Counted from the stretch's first letter, positions 8,726-18,061 are shown. The stretch: 64,000 nucleotides of DNA from MedAcidi-G1 sp000817085 (GCA_045568635.1 JBJLAO010000003.1:310001-374000); one strand, 5' to 3'. Numbers and translations: made by a program. The notes: generated by a model from the letters alone, not told the origin.

Positions 8726-9447
8726 TTGGCTACTCCACTTTTTGGTTTGTTGTATCTGTAACCCACACCTCGAACGGTAAGAATCTTTTCTGGTTTTGTG
8801 GGTTCCTCCTCAATTTTTGATCTTAAACGTTTTATGTGAACATCTAAAGTTTTTGTGTCTCCTACATAATCCATACCCCATACACGATCGATCAATGTGT
8901 CTCGTGTCAAAACAATTCCGGCGTTTTCCATGAGAAAAGCCAGTAATTGAAATTCTTTCAAAGGCATTGAAATTATTTCATCTCTTATCTTTACTTCGTA
9001 CCGCTCTACATGTACCTCTACATCGCCAACAGAAATCGTTGATAATTGTTCTTCTGTAAAATTAGGGTTTCTATTAGATTTTTCAGCTCTCCTAATAACA
9101 GTTCGCATTCTTGCAACGAGTTCTTTTAATCGGTAAGGCTTAGAAACATAATCATCAGCTCCTACTTCTAAACCAACAACTGTGTCGATTTCTTCTCCCT
9201 TTGCGGTAACCATAATTATTGGAACGTCAGAGCGGCTTCTTATCTGCCTGCAAACATCAATCCCGGAAATTTTAGGGAGCATTAAGTCAAGAAGAATTAG
9301 ATCAGGGTTAAATTTCTCGAATGCTATTAAGGCTTCAGATCCGTCTTTTGCTATTTCTACAGTAAAACCTTCTCTCTCTAATCCAACTTGAAGAGCTTCA
9401 ATAAAGGAAACTTCATCTTCTACTACCAGTACTCGAATGCCGTTCAT
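8722..9447 (-). CDS. OmpR/PhoB-family response regulator (paired with the histidine kinase)
   Basis: The 241-residue protein has an N-terminal receiver domain with acidic residues at 10-12 (VVEDE), the phosphoacceptor Asp54 (LILLDLMLP) and Lys in VSKPYRLKEL. A C-terminal winged helix follows, with LTRDTLIDRVWGMDY, TLDVHIKRLRSKIE and VRGVGYRY. It overlaps the histidine-kinase gene by four bases and surE by four bases, so it is the cognate partner of that kinase. The organisation resembles SenX3-RegX3 or PhoR-PhoB. A second, similar regulator lies on the other side of the kinase gene. Confidence 0.92.
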   Translation of the reverse strand: MNGIRVLVVEDEVSFIEALQVGLEREGFTVEIAKDGSEALIAFEKFNPDLILLDLMLPKISGIDVCRQIRSRSDVPIIMVTAKGEEIDTVVGLEVGADDYVSKPYRLKELVARMRTVIRRAEKSNRNPNFTEEQLSTISVGDVEVHVERYEVKIRDEIISMPLKEFQLLAFLMENAGIVLTRDTLIDRVWGMDYVGDTKTLDVHIKRLRSKIEEEPTKPEKILTVRGVGYRYNKPKSGVAN

Positions 9448-10571
9448 TGTTTAAATTCTTTTACGCCTATAGGGATGATGACTGGCAGGTCGACTGTGAC
9501 AGTAGTACCTTCACCTTCTACAGAATCGATCTTGACTGACCCACCATGTCTTGTTGCAATATTTCTTACTATCGATAGCCCTAAGCCTGTTCCTCCACTT
9601 TGACGACTTCGGGCTCTATCAACTCGATAAAAACGTTCAAAAACTCTTTCGAGCTCAATTTCAGGTATTCCAATTCCAGAATCAACTACGTTCAAACAAA
9701 CTGTTGAAGAGTCTTTTGAAAAATCAAGTGTTACCTCAACCTGACTGTTTTCTTCAGAATATTTGACAGCATTTTCAATAATATTGTGAACTAAACTGAT
9801 CAGTTGCAGACGATCTCCTTCAACAGTATTCGCGTTTAATTTTGTTTTAATTTCGACTTTTTTTCTTGAAGCAAATGTGGACAACCTGTCTACAACTTCA
9901 TTTACGACCTCATTTAATTCGACCACATCTGGTGCTTCTATGGCTTGTCCTTCGATTCGGCTTAAATCGAGGATGTCATCGACTATACGCCCCAGTCTTT
10001 GTGCCTCAGCTTCGAGTCTTTTGGCTAAACGCAAAGTGGTGTCTGGATCATCTTCCTGGGAGAGGGTTTCAGCTAGAAGGCTTACAGCCCCAATTGGCGT
10101 TTTTAGTTCATGGCTAACATTCGCTACAAAATCTCGGCGCATAGATTCAGTTCTTATTAATTCAGTTACATCAGTAAGAATTGAAGTTGCTCCGGTTATT
10201 TGTTTTTCGATTTCTAAAGTTTCTGTTATTACTTCAATGATTTTTGGTGGTGAATCAGATGTGCGGACTTGTTCGGCAGACGGAATTCCACGGATACTTT
10301 TTTGCAGGCATTCCAAGACTTTGCGTCCAACGACCCCGTCTGTCCATGAATCAACAATGGCGTCAGCAGTATTATTACGAAAAACTATTGCTCCTGATTT
10401 ATTTGCAATCACAATTCCCAAAGGAATAGTGTCTAAAACCCCTTCGGGTATATGAAACTCCTGATCTTTCTCTTCCCCAGCTATCAAAGTTGGCTCAGTG
10501 ATAGGTTTCCTTATCAAATAAGCATTTGCCAGCACCGATAGCAACAGTAAAACAATTAGCAGAACGATCAC
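9444..10571 (-). CDS. sensor histidine kinase, PhoR/SenX3-like
   Basis: The 375-residue kinase has a single N-terminal transmembrane helix (about residues 2-20), a PAS-like segment (about 40-140), a HisKA domain with the phosphoacceptor His154 in FVANVSHELKTP, and an HATPase domain with the N box HNIIENAVKYS, G1 DSGIGIPE and G2 GGTGLGLSIVRN. No extracytoplasmic sensor domain is present, as expected for a kinase that reads phosphate status through PhoU and the Pst transporter. It lies 103 bases downstream of the other response regulator and overlaps its own regulator by four bases. The phosphate role is inferred from context. Confidence 0.92.
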   Translation of the reverse strand: MIVLLIVLLLLSVLANAYLIRKPITEPTLIAGEEKDQEFHIPEGVLDTIPLGIVIANKSGAIVFRNNTADAIVDSWTDGVVGRKVLECLQKSIRGIPSAEQVRTSDSPPKIIEVITETLEIEKQITGATSILTDVTELIRTESMRRDFVANVSHELKTPIGAVSLLAETLSQEDDPDTTLRLAKRLEAEAQRLGRIVDDILDLSRIEGQAIEAPDVVELNEVVNEVVDRLSTFASRKKVEIKTKLNANTVEGDRLQLISLVHNIIENAVKYSEENSQVEVTLDFSKDSSTVCLNVVDSGIGIPEIELERVFERFYRVDRARSRQSGGTGLGLSIVRNIATRHGGSVKIDSVEGEGTTVTVDLPVIIPIGVKEFKQ

Positions 10572-10674
10572 ACTCTTATACTCCTAGTTGTGGGGCTATA
10601 TCGCAACTTGAAAACAACTTTCGGAGCTGTTCTTTAAGTTCTTAAAATTTACAGTCTTCGCAAAAATTTTTTGT

Positions 10675-11379
10675 TTATACCTCATAGCGGTATCCGACTC
10701 CACGAATTGTGATAACCCGTAACGGTCTTTGTGGGTCGTCTTCGATCCGTGAACGAATTCTTCGGATGTGGACATCGAGAGTTTTAGTGCCTCCGACATA
10801 ATCTGTTCCCCACACTGCATCGATTAAGTCATCTCGTGACAAGGCCCGTCCTGCGTTCGCCACCAACTGTAATAACAATTCGTACTCTTTAAGTGGGACC
10901 GCAATAAGCTGGTCATTTAGTAAGACTTCATGCCGGTTTTGATCAATAACAAGATCTCCTGCTTTTAGTATGCTCGGCACGTTTTCGATGGCTTTGTCCT
11001 GATTCCGTGCTTCTGCTCGTCGTAGTATGGCTCGAATTCTGGCTACAAGTTCCTTGAATTGATAAGGCTTTGTCACATAGTCATCAGCGCCAAGTTCTAA
11101 AGCTACGACTGCATCTACTTCTTCGGTTTTTGCAGTAACCATTATGACTGGTACTTCAGATTTCAGGCGAATCAATCTACATACATCAAGACCTGACATG
11201 TTTGGAAGCATCACGTCTAGGAGAACAAGATTTGGGGTCTTCCGTTCAAAAGCTTCAATCGCTGAAACGCCGTCTGCTACCCACTCCACATCAAATCCTT
11301 CACGGGTAAGACCCACCGTAAGAGCGTCCGCAATTGACTCTTCATCCTCAACTAAAAGAACGTACGGAATATCAGACAA
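10675..11379 (-). CDS. OmpR/PhoB-family response regulator next to phoU
   Basis: The 234-residue protein has a receiver domain (LLVEDEESIADAL, phosphoacceptor Asp55 in LVLLDVMLP, Lys in VTKPYQFKEL) and a winged-helix DNA-binding domain (LSRDDLIDAVWGTDY, TLDVHIRRIRSRIE, IRGVGYRYEV). It is clearly a paralogue of the regulator encoded at 8.7-9.4 kb. Its start codon directly follows the phoU stop with no gap, so it belongs to the pst-phoU transcript. It is the best candidate for the phosphate-regulon activator, with the second regulator either sharing the kinase or forming a heterodimer. Which one binds PHO boxes cannot be decided from sequence. Confidence 0.92.
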   Translation of the reverse strand: MSDIPYVLLVEDEESIADALTVGLTREGFDVEWVADGVSAIEAFERKTPNLVLLDVMLPNMSGLDVCRLIRLKSEVPVIMVTAKTEEVDAVVALELGADDYVTKPYQFKELVARIRAILRRAEARNQDKAIENVPSILKAGDLVIDQNRHEVLLNDQLIAVPLKEYELLLQLVANAGRALSRDDLIDAVWGTDYVGGTKTLDVHIRRIRSRIEDDPQRPLRVITIRGVGYRYEV

Positions 11380-12090
11380 CTACTCCTCCTTGGATTTTTT
11401 TTCTTTATATTCACTGCGAGCGCGGCCAGTGTCTTCTGGTAAACGGCCAGAAACCATGTATGAAACTCTTTCACCTATATTCACTGCGTGGTCGCCGATA
11501 CGTTCGTAATAGCGTCCTATGAGCGCCATTTGGACAACTGGTTGAACTTCTCCACTCCCACCTTCAGCATCTTTAAAAAGACCTTCTAAGAAATCAATGT
11601 GGAGGCCATCGAGACGATCATCAATGTCTTCTAAAGCCCTCGCTAAGCCTTCGTTGTTTTGATAGTAAGCATCCACTGCCAGGTTTAATAGCCGAACAGC
11701 TTCGTCGCTCATAAGTACGAGATATGCCTTAGTTGATGACGGTATTTCATAACCAAGAATTCTCCGATTTGCTTTGCATATATTGCTTGCTAGGTCAGCT
11801 GACCTTTCAAGTTCTCCCACAATCCATAGAGCGCTAATCACTGCTCGAAGGTCGCCGGCTACAGGATTTTGAAGTAAAAGTACAGACTGACATTCCTCTT
11901 CAATTTCTAAAGCAAGAGCGTCAACTTCATCATCCTCGTCGATTATGCGTTGAGCATCTTCCAGATTTGTTTCAAAAAGTGCTTCTGTCGCTTGAGTAAC
12001 TCTTTCACTTGCCATTGAGCCTAAGCGGGCAATGTCTTCACGAATTTCTTCTAATTCTTGATGAAAACTTTTTCGGCTTTCACTCTGCAT
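11380..12090 (-). CDS. phoU: PhoU, phosphate signalling protein
   Basis: The 236-residue protein has the two PhoU three-helix repeats, with acidic metal-binding helices such as IIDEDDEVDALALEIEEE and RYYERIGDHAVNIGERV. PhoU links the PstSCAB transporter to the PhoR-type kinase and limits phosphate uptake. It is encoded 32 bases after pstB and is followed immediately by the response-regulator gene. The C-terminus is basic and lysine-rich (EYKEKKSKEE). Length and order match actinobacterial phoU genes. Confidence 0.93.
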   Translation of the reverse strand: MQSESRKSFHQELEEIREDIARLGSMASERVTQATEALFETNLEDAQRIIDEDDEVDALALEIEEECQSVLLLQNPVAGDLRAVISALWIVGELERSADLASNICKANRRILGYEIPSSTKAYLVLMSDEAVRLLNLAVDAYYQNNEGLARALEDIDDRLDGLHIDFLEGLFKDAEGGSGEVQPVVQMALIGRYYERIGDHAVNIGERVSYMVSGRLPEDTGRARSEYKEKKSKEE

Positions 12091-12122
12091 GGTTGGTTCT
12101 CCTTTCTATAAAACTTGGGTGG

Positions 12123-12998
12123 TTACCCAAATCTTCCTGTTACGTAATTTTCTGTGCGTTCGTCTTCTGGGGTAGAAAAAATCTTTTCGGTTGAATCACA
12201 TTCGATCATCACGCCAGTGGGACGCGTGCTATCTGCTCCGGGCTCAGTTGAAAAGAAAGCCGTTCTACTGCTCACACGGGCAGCTTGTTGCATGTTGTGG
12301 GTGACAATCACTATTGAATATTCTTCTTTAAGTTCCTGCATTAGGTCTTCTATCCGTGTTGTAGCTATTGGATCTAACGCAGAACAGGGCTCATCCATGA
12401 GTAAGACTTCAGGCCCAACCGCTAAAGCTCGAGCGATACAAAGTCTTTGTTGCTGCCCACCAGATAATCCAAGGGCTGAATCTTTTAACCGATCTTTTAC
12501 CTCATCCCATAGGGCTGCTTTTTGAAGTGATTGTTCAACAACCTCGTCTAATCCTTTTTTCATCCCTCCAACTCTTGGACCAAATGCCACATTGTCGTAA
12601 ATGGTTTTCGGGAACGGGTTTGGTTTTTGAAATACCATTCCAATGCGACGCCGAACCGCTACTGGATCTACTTGTGAGTCATAAAGATTAATTCCACGAA
12701 ATTTGACTTCTCCGGTAACTTTCGCTGTCTCAATTAAGTCATTCATTCGGTTAAAACAACGAAGAACGGTAGATTTTCCACACCCGGATGGCCCTATCAT
12801 GGCCGTGATTTGATTACGTGGAACAGAAAATTCGACATCTTTTACAGCTTTAAAATCGCCATAAGAGACATTTAGTTCTGAAATGTCAAAAACTAGTTCT
12901 GTTTCTAATGTTCCTTCTTCCGAGTGTTGGGGCTCAGGAGTAACAGTTTCCTCAGGCTCTGTATTCTCTTTGGTTTCTATATTCATTTTTTGTATCAC
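12123..12998 (-). CDS. pstB: PstB, phosphate ABC transporter ATPase
   Basis: The 291-residue ATPase has Walker A GPSGCGKSTVLR, Q-loop VFQKPNPFPKTI, signature LSGGQQQRLCIARAL, Walker B VLLMDEPCSALDP and H-loop VTHN, all in the PstB style. Compared with typical PstB (about 255-260 residues) it has an acidic N-terminal extension of roughly 35 residues (ETKENTEPEETVTPEP). The marked start (GTG) overlaps pstA by four bases; an ATG four codons later is an alternative. PstB powers phosphate import by the PstCA channel. Confidence 0.95.
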   Translation of the reverse strand: MIQKMNIETKENTEPEETVTPEPQHSEEGTLETELVFDISELNVSYGDFKAVKDVEFSVPRNQITAMIGPSGCGKSTVLRCFNRMNDLIETAKVTGEVKFRGINLYDSQVDPVAVRRRIGMVFQKPNPFPKTIYDNVAFGPRVGGMKKGLDEVVEQSLQKAALWDEVKDRLKDSALGLSGGQQQRLCIARALAVGPEVLLMDEPCSALDPIATTRIEDLMQELKEEYSIVIVTHNMQQAARVSSRTAFFSTEPGADSTRPTGVMIECDSTEKIFSTPEDERTENYVTGRFG

Positions 12999-13951
12999 TT
13001 TCTTCGTTTCTCAAATCTGTTGCGAAGCAAAATTGCTATTGAATTAAGTGCAAGAACGAAAATGAGTAAGACAACGATTGCTGCTGCCGCCGCTCCTGCA
13101 AAGCCAGGATCTCGGCCAGAATTTTGTGTCCACTCAGTTATGACAATCGGCATCGCTACGAACCGTTCTTTAAGCGCCCCAAGGTCAAGAAACCCGGGGT
13201 TTGTCCCTAATCTTCCGGTTACTGCACCAACTAATATGAGAGGTGCTGCTTCTCCGATAGCTCTTGACATGGCAAGAAGTGTTCCCGTGAGTATGCCTGG
13301 GGCGGCATAGGGAAGAACTTGTCTGTTTACTACTTCCCAGCGTGTCGCTCCGACACCGTATGCTCCTTCCCGTAGGCTTTGCGGGGTAGCTCGAATAGCT
13401 TCTGAAGCCGTGATTATCACTATTGGTAGAACGAGAATGGAAAGAGTTAACGCTGCAGATAGTAAGGATTTTCCCCCCGTCCACCTCCCGAATGTATTCA
13501 CAAAAATGAAGAGTCCAAGTAACCCATAAACAACGGAAGGAACACCAGCAAGATTGCGGATATTGATTTCAATAAATCGAGTTAACCGATTTTTTGGTGC
13601 GTACTCCTCGAGGTATATTGCCGCACCTATTCCAATTGGGAAAGCGACAATCGCGGTAGTGACAGCTATCCAAAATGATCCAACTAAGCCTTGATGGACT
13701 CCTAATTTCTCATCTATTGATCTTGATCGGAGAGTTCCAGATAGGAAATCTCCGAACCGAGTTGAGAGTGTTCCCCACCCATTTTGTACTACGTCAACAA
13801 GTAATACCGTCAAAATTAGTAGTGCAAGGAAAAGTCCTAATTGAAGAAAGGTTCGGAAAATAATTCCTCTTGGATCAGAGTTTCTTCTTCTGATTTCGTC
13901 GTTTATACGATCCGTTGCTTTCCCATCATTTAGGGTGCTTCCAATTTTCAT
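12995..13951 (-). CDS. pstA: PstA, phosphate ABC transporter permease
   Basis: The 318-residue permease has about six hydrophobic helices, a long first periplasmic loop (about residues 55-90), the segment YLEEYAPKNRLTRFIEINI typical of PstA/PstC, and the EAA-type cytoplasmic loop SLREGAYGVGATRWEVVNRQVLP (cited in part: EGAYGVGATRWEVV). It overlaps pstC by one base and pstB by four. Together with PstC it forms the membrane channel for phosphate. Confidence 0.94.
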   Translation of the reverse strand: MKIGSTLNDGKATDRINDEIRRRNSDPRGIIFRTFLQLGLFLALLILTVLLVDVVQNGWGTLSTRFGDFLSGTLRSRSIDEKLGVHQGLVGSFWIAVTTAIVAFPIGIGAAIYLEEYAPKNRLTRFIEINIRNLAGVPSVVYGLLGLFIFVNTFGRWTGGKSLLSAALTLSILVLPIVIITASEAIRATPQSLREGAYGVGATRWEVVNRQVLPYAAPGILTGTLLAMSRAIGEAAPLILVGAVTGRLGTNPGFLDLGALKERFVAMPIVITEWTQNSGRDPGFAGAAAAAIVVLLIFVLALNSIAILLRNRFEKRRK

Positions 13952-14874
13952 TAGTAGCGCTCCTGAACTCGTCGCACGAAACGGTCAGCGACCATGTTCA
14001 ACATGAAAGTTATTGCAAAGAGTAATAATCCGACGAAGAAAAGGCTTTGAAAAGTAAGTCCTTCCCCTTTTACTTGGTCCGTGCCGCTAGCCAGCGAAGC
14101 CATTGCGGCGGTCATCGTGAGGCTTCCTTCGAATGCGGAGTGTGTGTATCCAGCACTGTCTGCTGCTCCGCCGGCAATAAAGACCACCATGGTTTCGCCT
14201 ATGGCTCTGGATGTCGCAACAATAAAACTTGCGACGATGCCAGATATTGCTGCTGGGAATACCACTCTTGAGGAGATAACTGATTTTCGTGCTCCAAGTC
14301 CAGCTCCTGCTTCGCGTAAATCTAACGGAACTGCTTTCATGGCATCCTCAGAAACCGAAGCGACAAGGGGGATAGTTAACAGCCCAACGCCTACACCTGC
14401 AGCTGCCAAAGATCCGGCTGAGGCATCTTCATTAAGCCTTCCGATTATCTCTGGGGCAATGAAGAACAAGGCAAAGAAACCCAACACAACGCTTGGCACG
14501 CCAGCAAGAATTTCTAAAACTGGTTTAATCAAGGCGCGGGTACGACTTGAAGCATATTCAGATAAATATATGGCTGCTGCTAAACCAATTGGTCCAGCTA
14601 CTGCCATTGCAATACCAGTTGTTATGAGTGTTGCAACAAATAAAGTCTTTACGTCATATAGCCCACGGCGTGGGTACCAGCCTTCGCTCCATGTGCTAGC
14701 CCAGTCAATGCCGACTATGAAATCCCAAGCTTCTGAGAATAAAGAAAAAACTAAAACGATTGAAATAACAACTGAAATAAGAGCTGTAAATAGAAGTAGA
14801 AATTTTGCGTTTCGTTCTTTGCGAACACGCCGCGGAGCGGTCTGAAGATCTTCGATGGTGACTGTACCGCTCAC
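13951..14874 (-). CDS. pstC: PstC, phosphate ABC transporter permease
   Basis: The 307-residue permease has about six helices, the family segment AAIYLSEYASSRTRALIKP, the helix LAGVPSVVLGFFALFF and the EAA loop PLDLREAGAGLGARKS. It starts 193 bases downstream of pstS. That gap contains a hairpin and a PHO-box-like direct repeat, so pstCAB-phoU may have both read-through and its own promoter. The ribosome site AGGGAGA lies just upstream of the GTG start. Confidence 0.94.
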   Translation of the reverse strand: MSGTVTIEDLQTAPRRVRKERNAKFLLLFTALISVVISIVLVFSLFSEAWDFIVGIDWASTWSEGWYPRRGLYDVKTLFVATLITTGIAMAVAGPIGLAAAIYLSEYASSRTRALIKPVLEILAGVPSVVLGFFALFFIAPEIIGRLNEDASAGSLAAAGVGVGLLTIPLVASVSEDAMKAVPLDLREAGAGLGARKSVISSRVVFPAAISGIVASFIVATSRAIGETMVVFIAGGAADSAGYTHSAFEGSLTMTAAMASLASGTDQVKGEGLTFQSLFFVGLLLFAITFMLNMVADRFVRRVQERY

Positions 14875-14963
14875 AACAGTCTCCCTTTAATTTACTTCGA
14901 CTTTTAAATAACTAACCACAACAAAATAGTAAAAAAGACAGGTAACGAATAAGAAAGAATAAA

Positions 14964-14980
14964 GTAAACAAAACGTAAAC
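14964..14980 (-). promoter_or_regulatory. PHO-box-like direct repeat upstream of pstC
   Basis: On the minus strand GTTTAC occurs twice with an 11-base period (plus-strand gtaaac at 14964-14969 and 14975-14980). An 11-base periodic repeat is the layout of PhoB/PhoP-type operators. A shared dodecamer, plus-strand gtaaacagttga, also occurs upstream of pstS at 18106. The site is about 90 bases before the pstC start. Binding is inferred. Confidence 0.4.
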
Positions 14981-14998
14981 AGTTGAAGAATAAGCAGA

Positions 14999-15036
14999 AA
15001 CCAGGATCAGCAAGAAGGGGGGTGCCGATCCTGGTT
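14999..15036 (-). terminator. intergenic hairpin between pstS and pstC
   Basis: AACCAGGATC at 14999-15008 pairs perfectly with GATCCTGGTT at 15027-15036, and the stem extends by GCA/TGC after one mismatch. On the minus strand the hairpin is followed by a weak T-rich stretch, so it may be a partial terminator or 3' stabiliser of pstS mRNA. It lies 32 bases after the pstS stop and before the pstC-proximal PHO-box-like repeat. This is a common way to obtain more binding protein than transporter. Confidence 0.6.
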
Positions 15037-15067
15037 ATTCGCTGCTTTATTCAACGATTTGTGGGAA

Positions 15068-17998
15068 CTAGCGTGAGCTCCAAGTGTTTTGTGTTGCCGC
15101 CATTTCATCAGCTGCAAGTGGAACGTATCCGACTTCTGTCACTGCATCTTGGAGTGAAACTTCGGTCATAAAGAAGTCAACATAAGCTTCAAGAGCAGGA
15201 TTATCTGCAAGTTTGGCTGGATTCACATAGATGAACAATGGCCTGCTTAATGGATACTCACCTGAAGCGATAGTGGCTGGTGTAGGAGCGACACATCCGT
15301 CTCCCCCATCCATTCCAAGGAGTTTGACATCTACAGCGTTTGCTGCGAAAGCAAACCCGACCCAGCCAAGACTGGTATCGCTTCCTTGAATACCAGTGAG
15401 AATAACATTGTCGTCACCTGAAGAAACATAGTCTGGGCGTGCTTCCCGCGATTCCTGATCACGAGATTTAGCTATTGATTTGAATGTCATTTCATTAAAT
15501 GAATCAAAAGTTCCAGACTCAGCACCCGGTCCGAAAATATCAAGCGGCGCATCGGGGAAACCACCGGTTCCACCGAGCTCTACTGCAAGATCATTTGCAT
15601 CTGACCAAGAATCAAACCCAGTTGATTCAGGACCAACCAGAGCATAAAGGTCTCCTTTTGAAACACACTCCACAGCATCATTATTTGCATTGGTCATAAC
15701 ACCAATGCCGTCGATACCAACTTGTAATTCGATGTACTCAACACCAGTCGCAGCGCATGCCTCTGCTTCCGCGTCTTTAATGGCACGAGACGCACCAGAA
15801 ATGTCTGTCTCTCCATTGCAGAACAATTCAAAACCATCACCAGTACCCGGACCATCAACATTGACAGCAACACCAGGAGCGACGTCTTCAAACAATTCAG
15901 CTACACGAACAGAAACCGGTTCAACAGTTGAAGAACCAGAAACCTCAACCGTTCCTTCCAGACTTCCGAGTTCTTCTACTGACTCTGGTGCAGATACAGA
16001 TCGTGAGCTCCAAGTGTTTTGTGTTGCCGCCATTTCATCAGCTGCAAGTGGAACGTATCCGACTTCTGTCACTGCATCTTGGAGTGAAACTTCGGTCATA
16101 AAGAAGTCAACATAAGCTTCAAGAGCAGGATTATCTGCAAGTTTGGCTGGATTCACATAGATGAACAATGGCCTGCTTAATGGATACTCACCTGAAGCGA
16201 TAGTGGCTGGTGTAGGAGCGACACATCCGTCTCCCCCATCCATTCCAAGGAGTTTGACATCTACAGCGTTTGCTGCGAAAGCAAACCCGACCCAGCCAAG
16301 ACTGGTATCGCTTCCTTGAATACCAGTGAGAATAACATTGTCGTCACCTGAAGAAACATAGTCTGGGCGTGCTTCCCGCGATTCCTGATCACGAGATTTA
16401 GCTATTGATTTGAATGTCATTTCATTAAATGAATCAAAAGTTCCAGACTCAGCACCCGGTCCGAAAATATCAAGCGGCGCATCGGGGAAACCACCGGTTC
16501 CACCGAGCTCTACTGCAAGATCATTTGCATCTGACCAAGAATCAAACCCAGTTGATTCAGGACCAACCAGAGCATAAAGGTCTCCTTTTGAAACACACTC
16601 CACAGCATCATTATTTGCATTGGTCATAACACCAATGCCGTCGATACCAACTTGTAATTCGATGTACTCAACACCAGTCGCAGCGCATGCCTCTGCTTCC
16701 GCGTCTTTAATGGCACGAGACGCACCAGAAATGTCTGTCTCTCCATTGCAGAACAATTCAAAACCATCACCAGTACCCGGACCATCAACATTGACAGCAA
16801 CACCAGGAGCGACGTCTTCAAACAATTCAGCTACACGAACAGAAACCGGTTCAACAGTTGAAGAACCAGAAACCTCAACCGTTCCTTCCAGACTTCCGAG
16901 TTCTTCTACTGACTCTGGTGCAGATACAGATCGTGAGCTCCAAGTGTTTTGTGTTGCCGCCATTTCATCAGCTGCAAGTGGAACGTATCCGACTTCTGTC
17001 ACTGCATCTTGGAGTGAAACTTCGGTCATAAAGAAGTCAACATAAGCTTCAAGAGCAGGATTATCTGCAAGTTTGGCTGGATTCACATAGATGAACAATG
17101 GCCTGCTTAATGGATACTCACCTGAAGCGATAGTGGCTGGTGTAGGAGCGACACATCCGTCTCCCCCATCCATTCCAAGGAGTTTGACATCTACAGCGTT
17201 TGCTGCGAAAGCAAACCCGACCCAGCCAAGACTGGTATCGCTTCCTTGAATACCAGTGAGAATAACATTGTCGTCACCTGAAGAAACATAGTCTGGGCGT
17301 GCTTCCCGCGATTCCTGATCACGAGATTTAGCTATTGATTTGAATGTCATTTCATTAAATGAATCAAAAGTTCCAGACTCAGCACCCGGTCCGAAAATAT
17401 CAAGCGGCGCATCGGGGAAACCACCGGTTCCACCGAGCTCTACTGCAAGATCATTTGCATCTGACCAAGAATCAAACCCAGTTGATTCAGGACCAACCAG
17501 AGCATAAAGGTCTCCTTTTGAAACACACTCCACAGCATCATTATTTGCATTGGTCATAACACCAATGCCGTCGATACCAACTTGTAATTCGATGTACTCA
17601 ACACCAGTCGCAGCGCATGCCTCTGCTTCCGCGTCTTTAATGGCACGAGACGCACCAGAAATGTCTGTCTCTCCATTGCAGAACAATTCAAAACCATCAC
17701 CAGTACCCGGACCATCAACATTGACAGCAACACCAGGAGCGACGTCTTCAAACAATTCAGCTACACGAACAGAAACCGGTTCAACAGTTGAAGAACCAGA
17801 AACCTCAACCGTTCCTTCCAGACTTCCGAGTTCTTCTACTGACTCTGGTGCAGATACAGCAGTAGTAGTAGCTGGTGCAGCAGTAGTGGCAGTTGCAGTT
17901 TCTGGAGAAGATGATGAACCATCTTCACTGCTACCACAACCGAAAACAAAAGCAGTACATGCCAGCAAAGCAAAAAGATTAATCAACCTACGCTTCAT
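15068..17998 (-). CDS. pstS: PstS phosphate-binding lipoprotein, fused in-frame triplication
   Basis: The start is taken as the ATG at 17998, preceded by AAAGGAAAC; an upstream ATG at 18043 lacks a ribosome site. The 976-residue product has a lipoprotein signal peptide (MKRRLINLFALLACTAFVFGC, here given as ending in FVFGC with Cys21 lipidated), a Ser/Thr/Ala-rich linker, then three identical 310-residue phosphate-binding modules. Each module has the PstS motifs VSGSSTVEP, GPGTGDGFELF, ISGASRAI and FGPGAESGTFDSFNE. The modules join as NTWSSR-SVSAPES, with the stop codon of the ancestral gene lost at each junction. A normal PstS has one such module. The gene opens the pst-pho cluster. The triplication could be real or partly an assembly effect; see findings. 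Confidence 0.88.
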   Translation of the reverse strand: MKRRLINLFALLACTAFVFGCGSSEDGSSSSPETATATTAAPATTTAVSAPESVEELGSLEGTVEVSGSSTVEPVSVRVAELFEDVAPGVAVNVDGPGTGDGFELFCNGETDISGASRAIKDAEAEACAATGVEYIELQVGIDGIGVMTNANNDAVECVSKGDLYALVGPESTGFDSWSDANDLAVELGGTGGFPDAPLDIFGPGAESGTFDSFNEMTFKSIAKSRDQESREARPDYVSSGDDNVILTGIQGSDTSLGWVGFAFAANAVDVKLLGMDGGDGCVAPTPATIASGEYPLSRPLFIYVNPAKLADNPALEAYVDFFMTEVSLQDAVTEVGYVPLAADEMAATQNTWSSRSVSAPESVEELGSLEGTVEVSGSSTVEPVSVRVAELFEDVAPGVAVNVDGPGTGDGFELFCNGETDISGASRAIKDAEAEACAATGVEYIELQVGIDGIGVMTNANNDAVECVSKGDLYALVGPESTGFDSWSDANDLAVELGGTGGFPDAPLDIFGPGAESGTFDSFNEMTFKSIAKSRDQESREARPDYVSSGDDNVILTGIQGSDTSLGWVGFAFAANAVDVKLLGMDGGDGCVAPTPATIASGEYPLSRPLFIYVNPAKLADNPALEAYVDFFMTEVSLQDAVTEVGYVPLAADEMAATQNTWSSRSVSAPESVEELGSLEGTVEVSGSSTVEPVSVRVAELFEDVAPGVAVNVDGPGTGDGFELFCNGETDISGASRAIKDAEAEACAATGVEYIELQVGIDGIGVMTNANNDAVECVSKGDLYALVGPESTGFDSWSDANDLAVELGGTGGFPDAPLDIFGPGAESGTFDSFNEMTFKSIAKSRDQESREARPDYVSSGDDNVILTGIQGSDTSLGWVGFAFAANAVDVKLLGMDGGDGCVAPTPATIASGEYPLSRPLFIYVNPAKLADNPALEAYVDFFMTEVSLQDAVTEVGYVPLAADEMAATQNTWSSR
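15072..17859. repeat. three identical 928-bp direct repeats with 2-bp junctions (pstS modules)
   Basis: Copies lie at 15072-15999, 16002-16929 and 16932-17859 with a period of 930 bases and, as far as I can read, no differences between copies. Each junction has the same extra dinucleotide AT (16000-16001 and 16930-16931) that is absent from both outer ends. The outer left edge borders the stop codon and the outer right edge borders the linker after the signal peptide. Confidence 0.97.
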
Positions 17999-18061
17999 AA
18001 AGTTTCCTTTTCTAGATTTTAAGATTGACGGCCTATCCGCCAAATCTTCTCAGCACAACAT

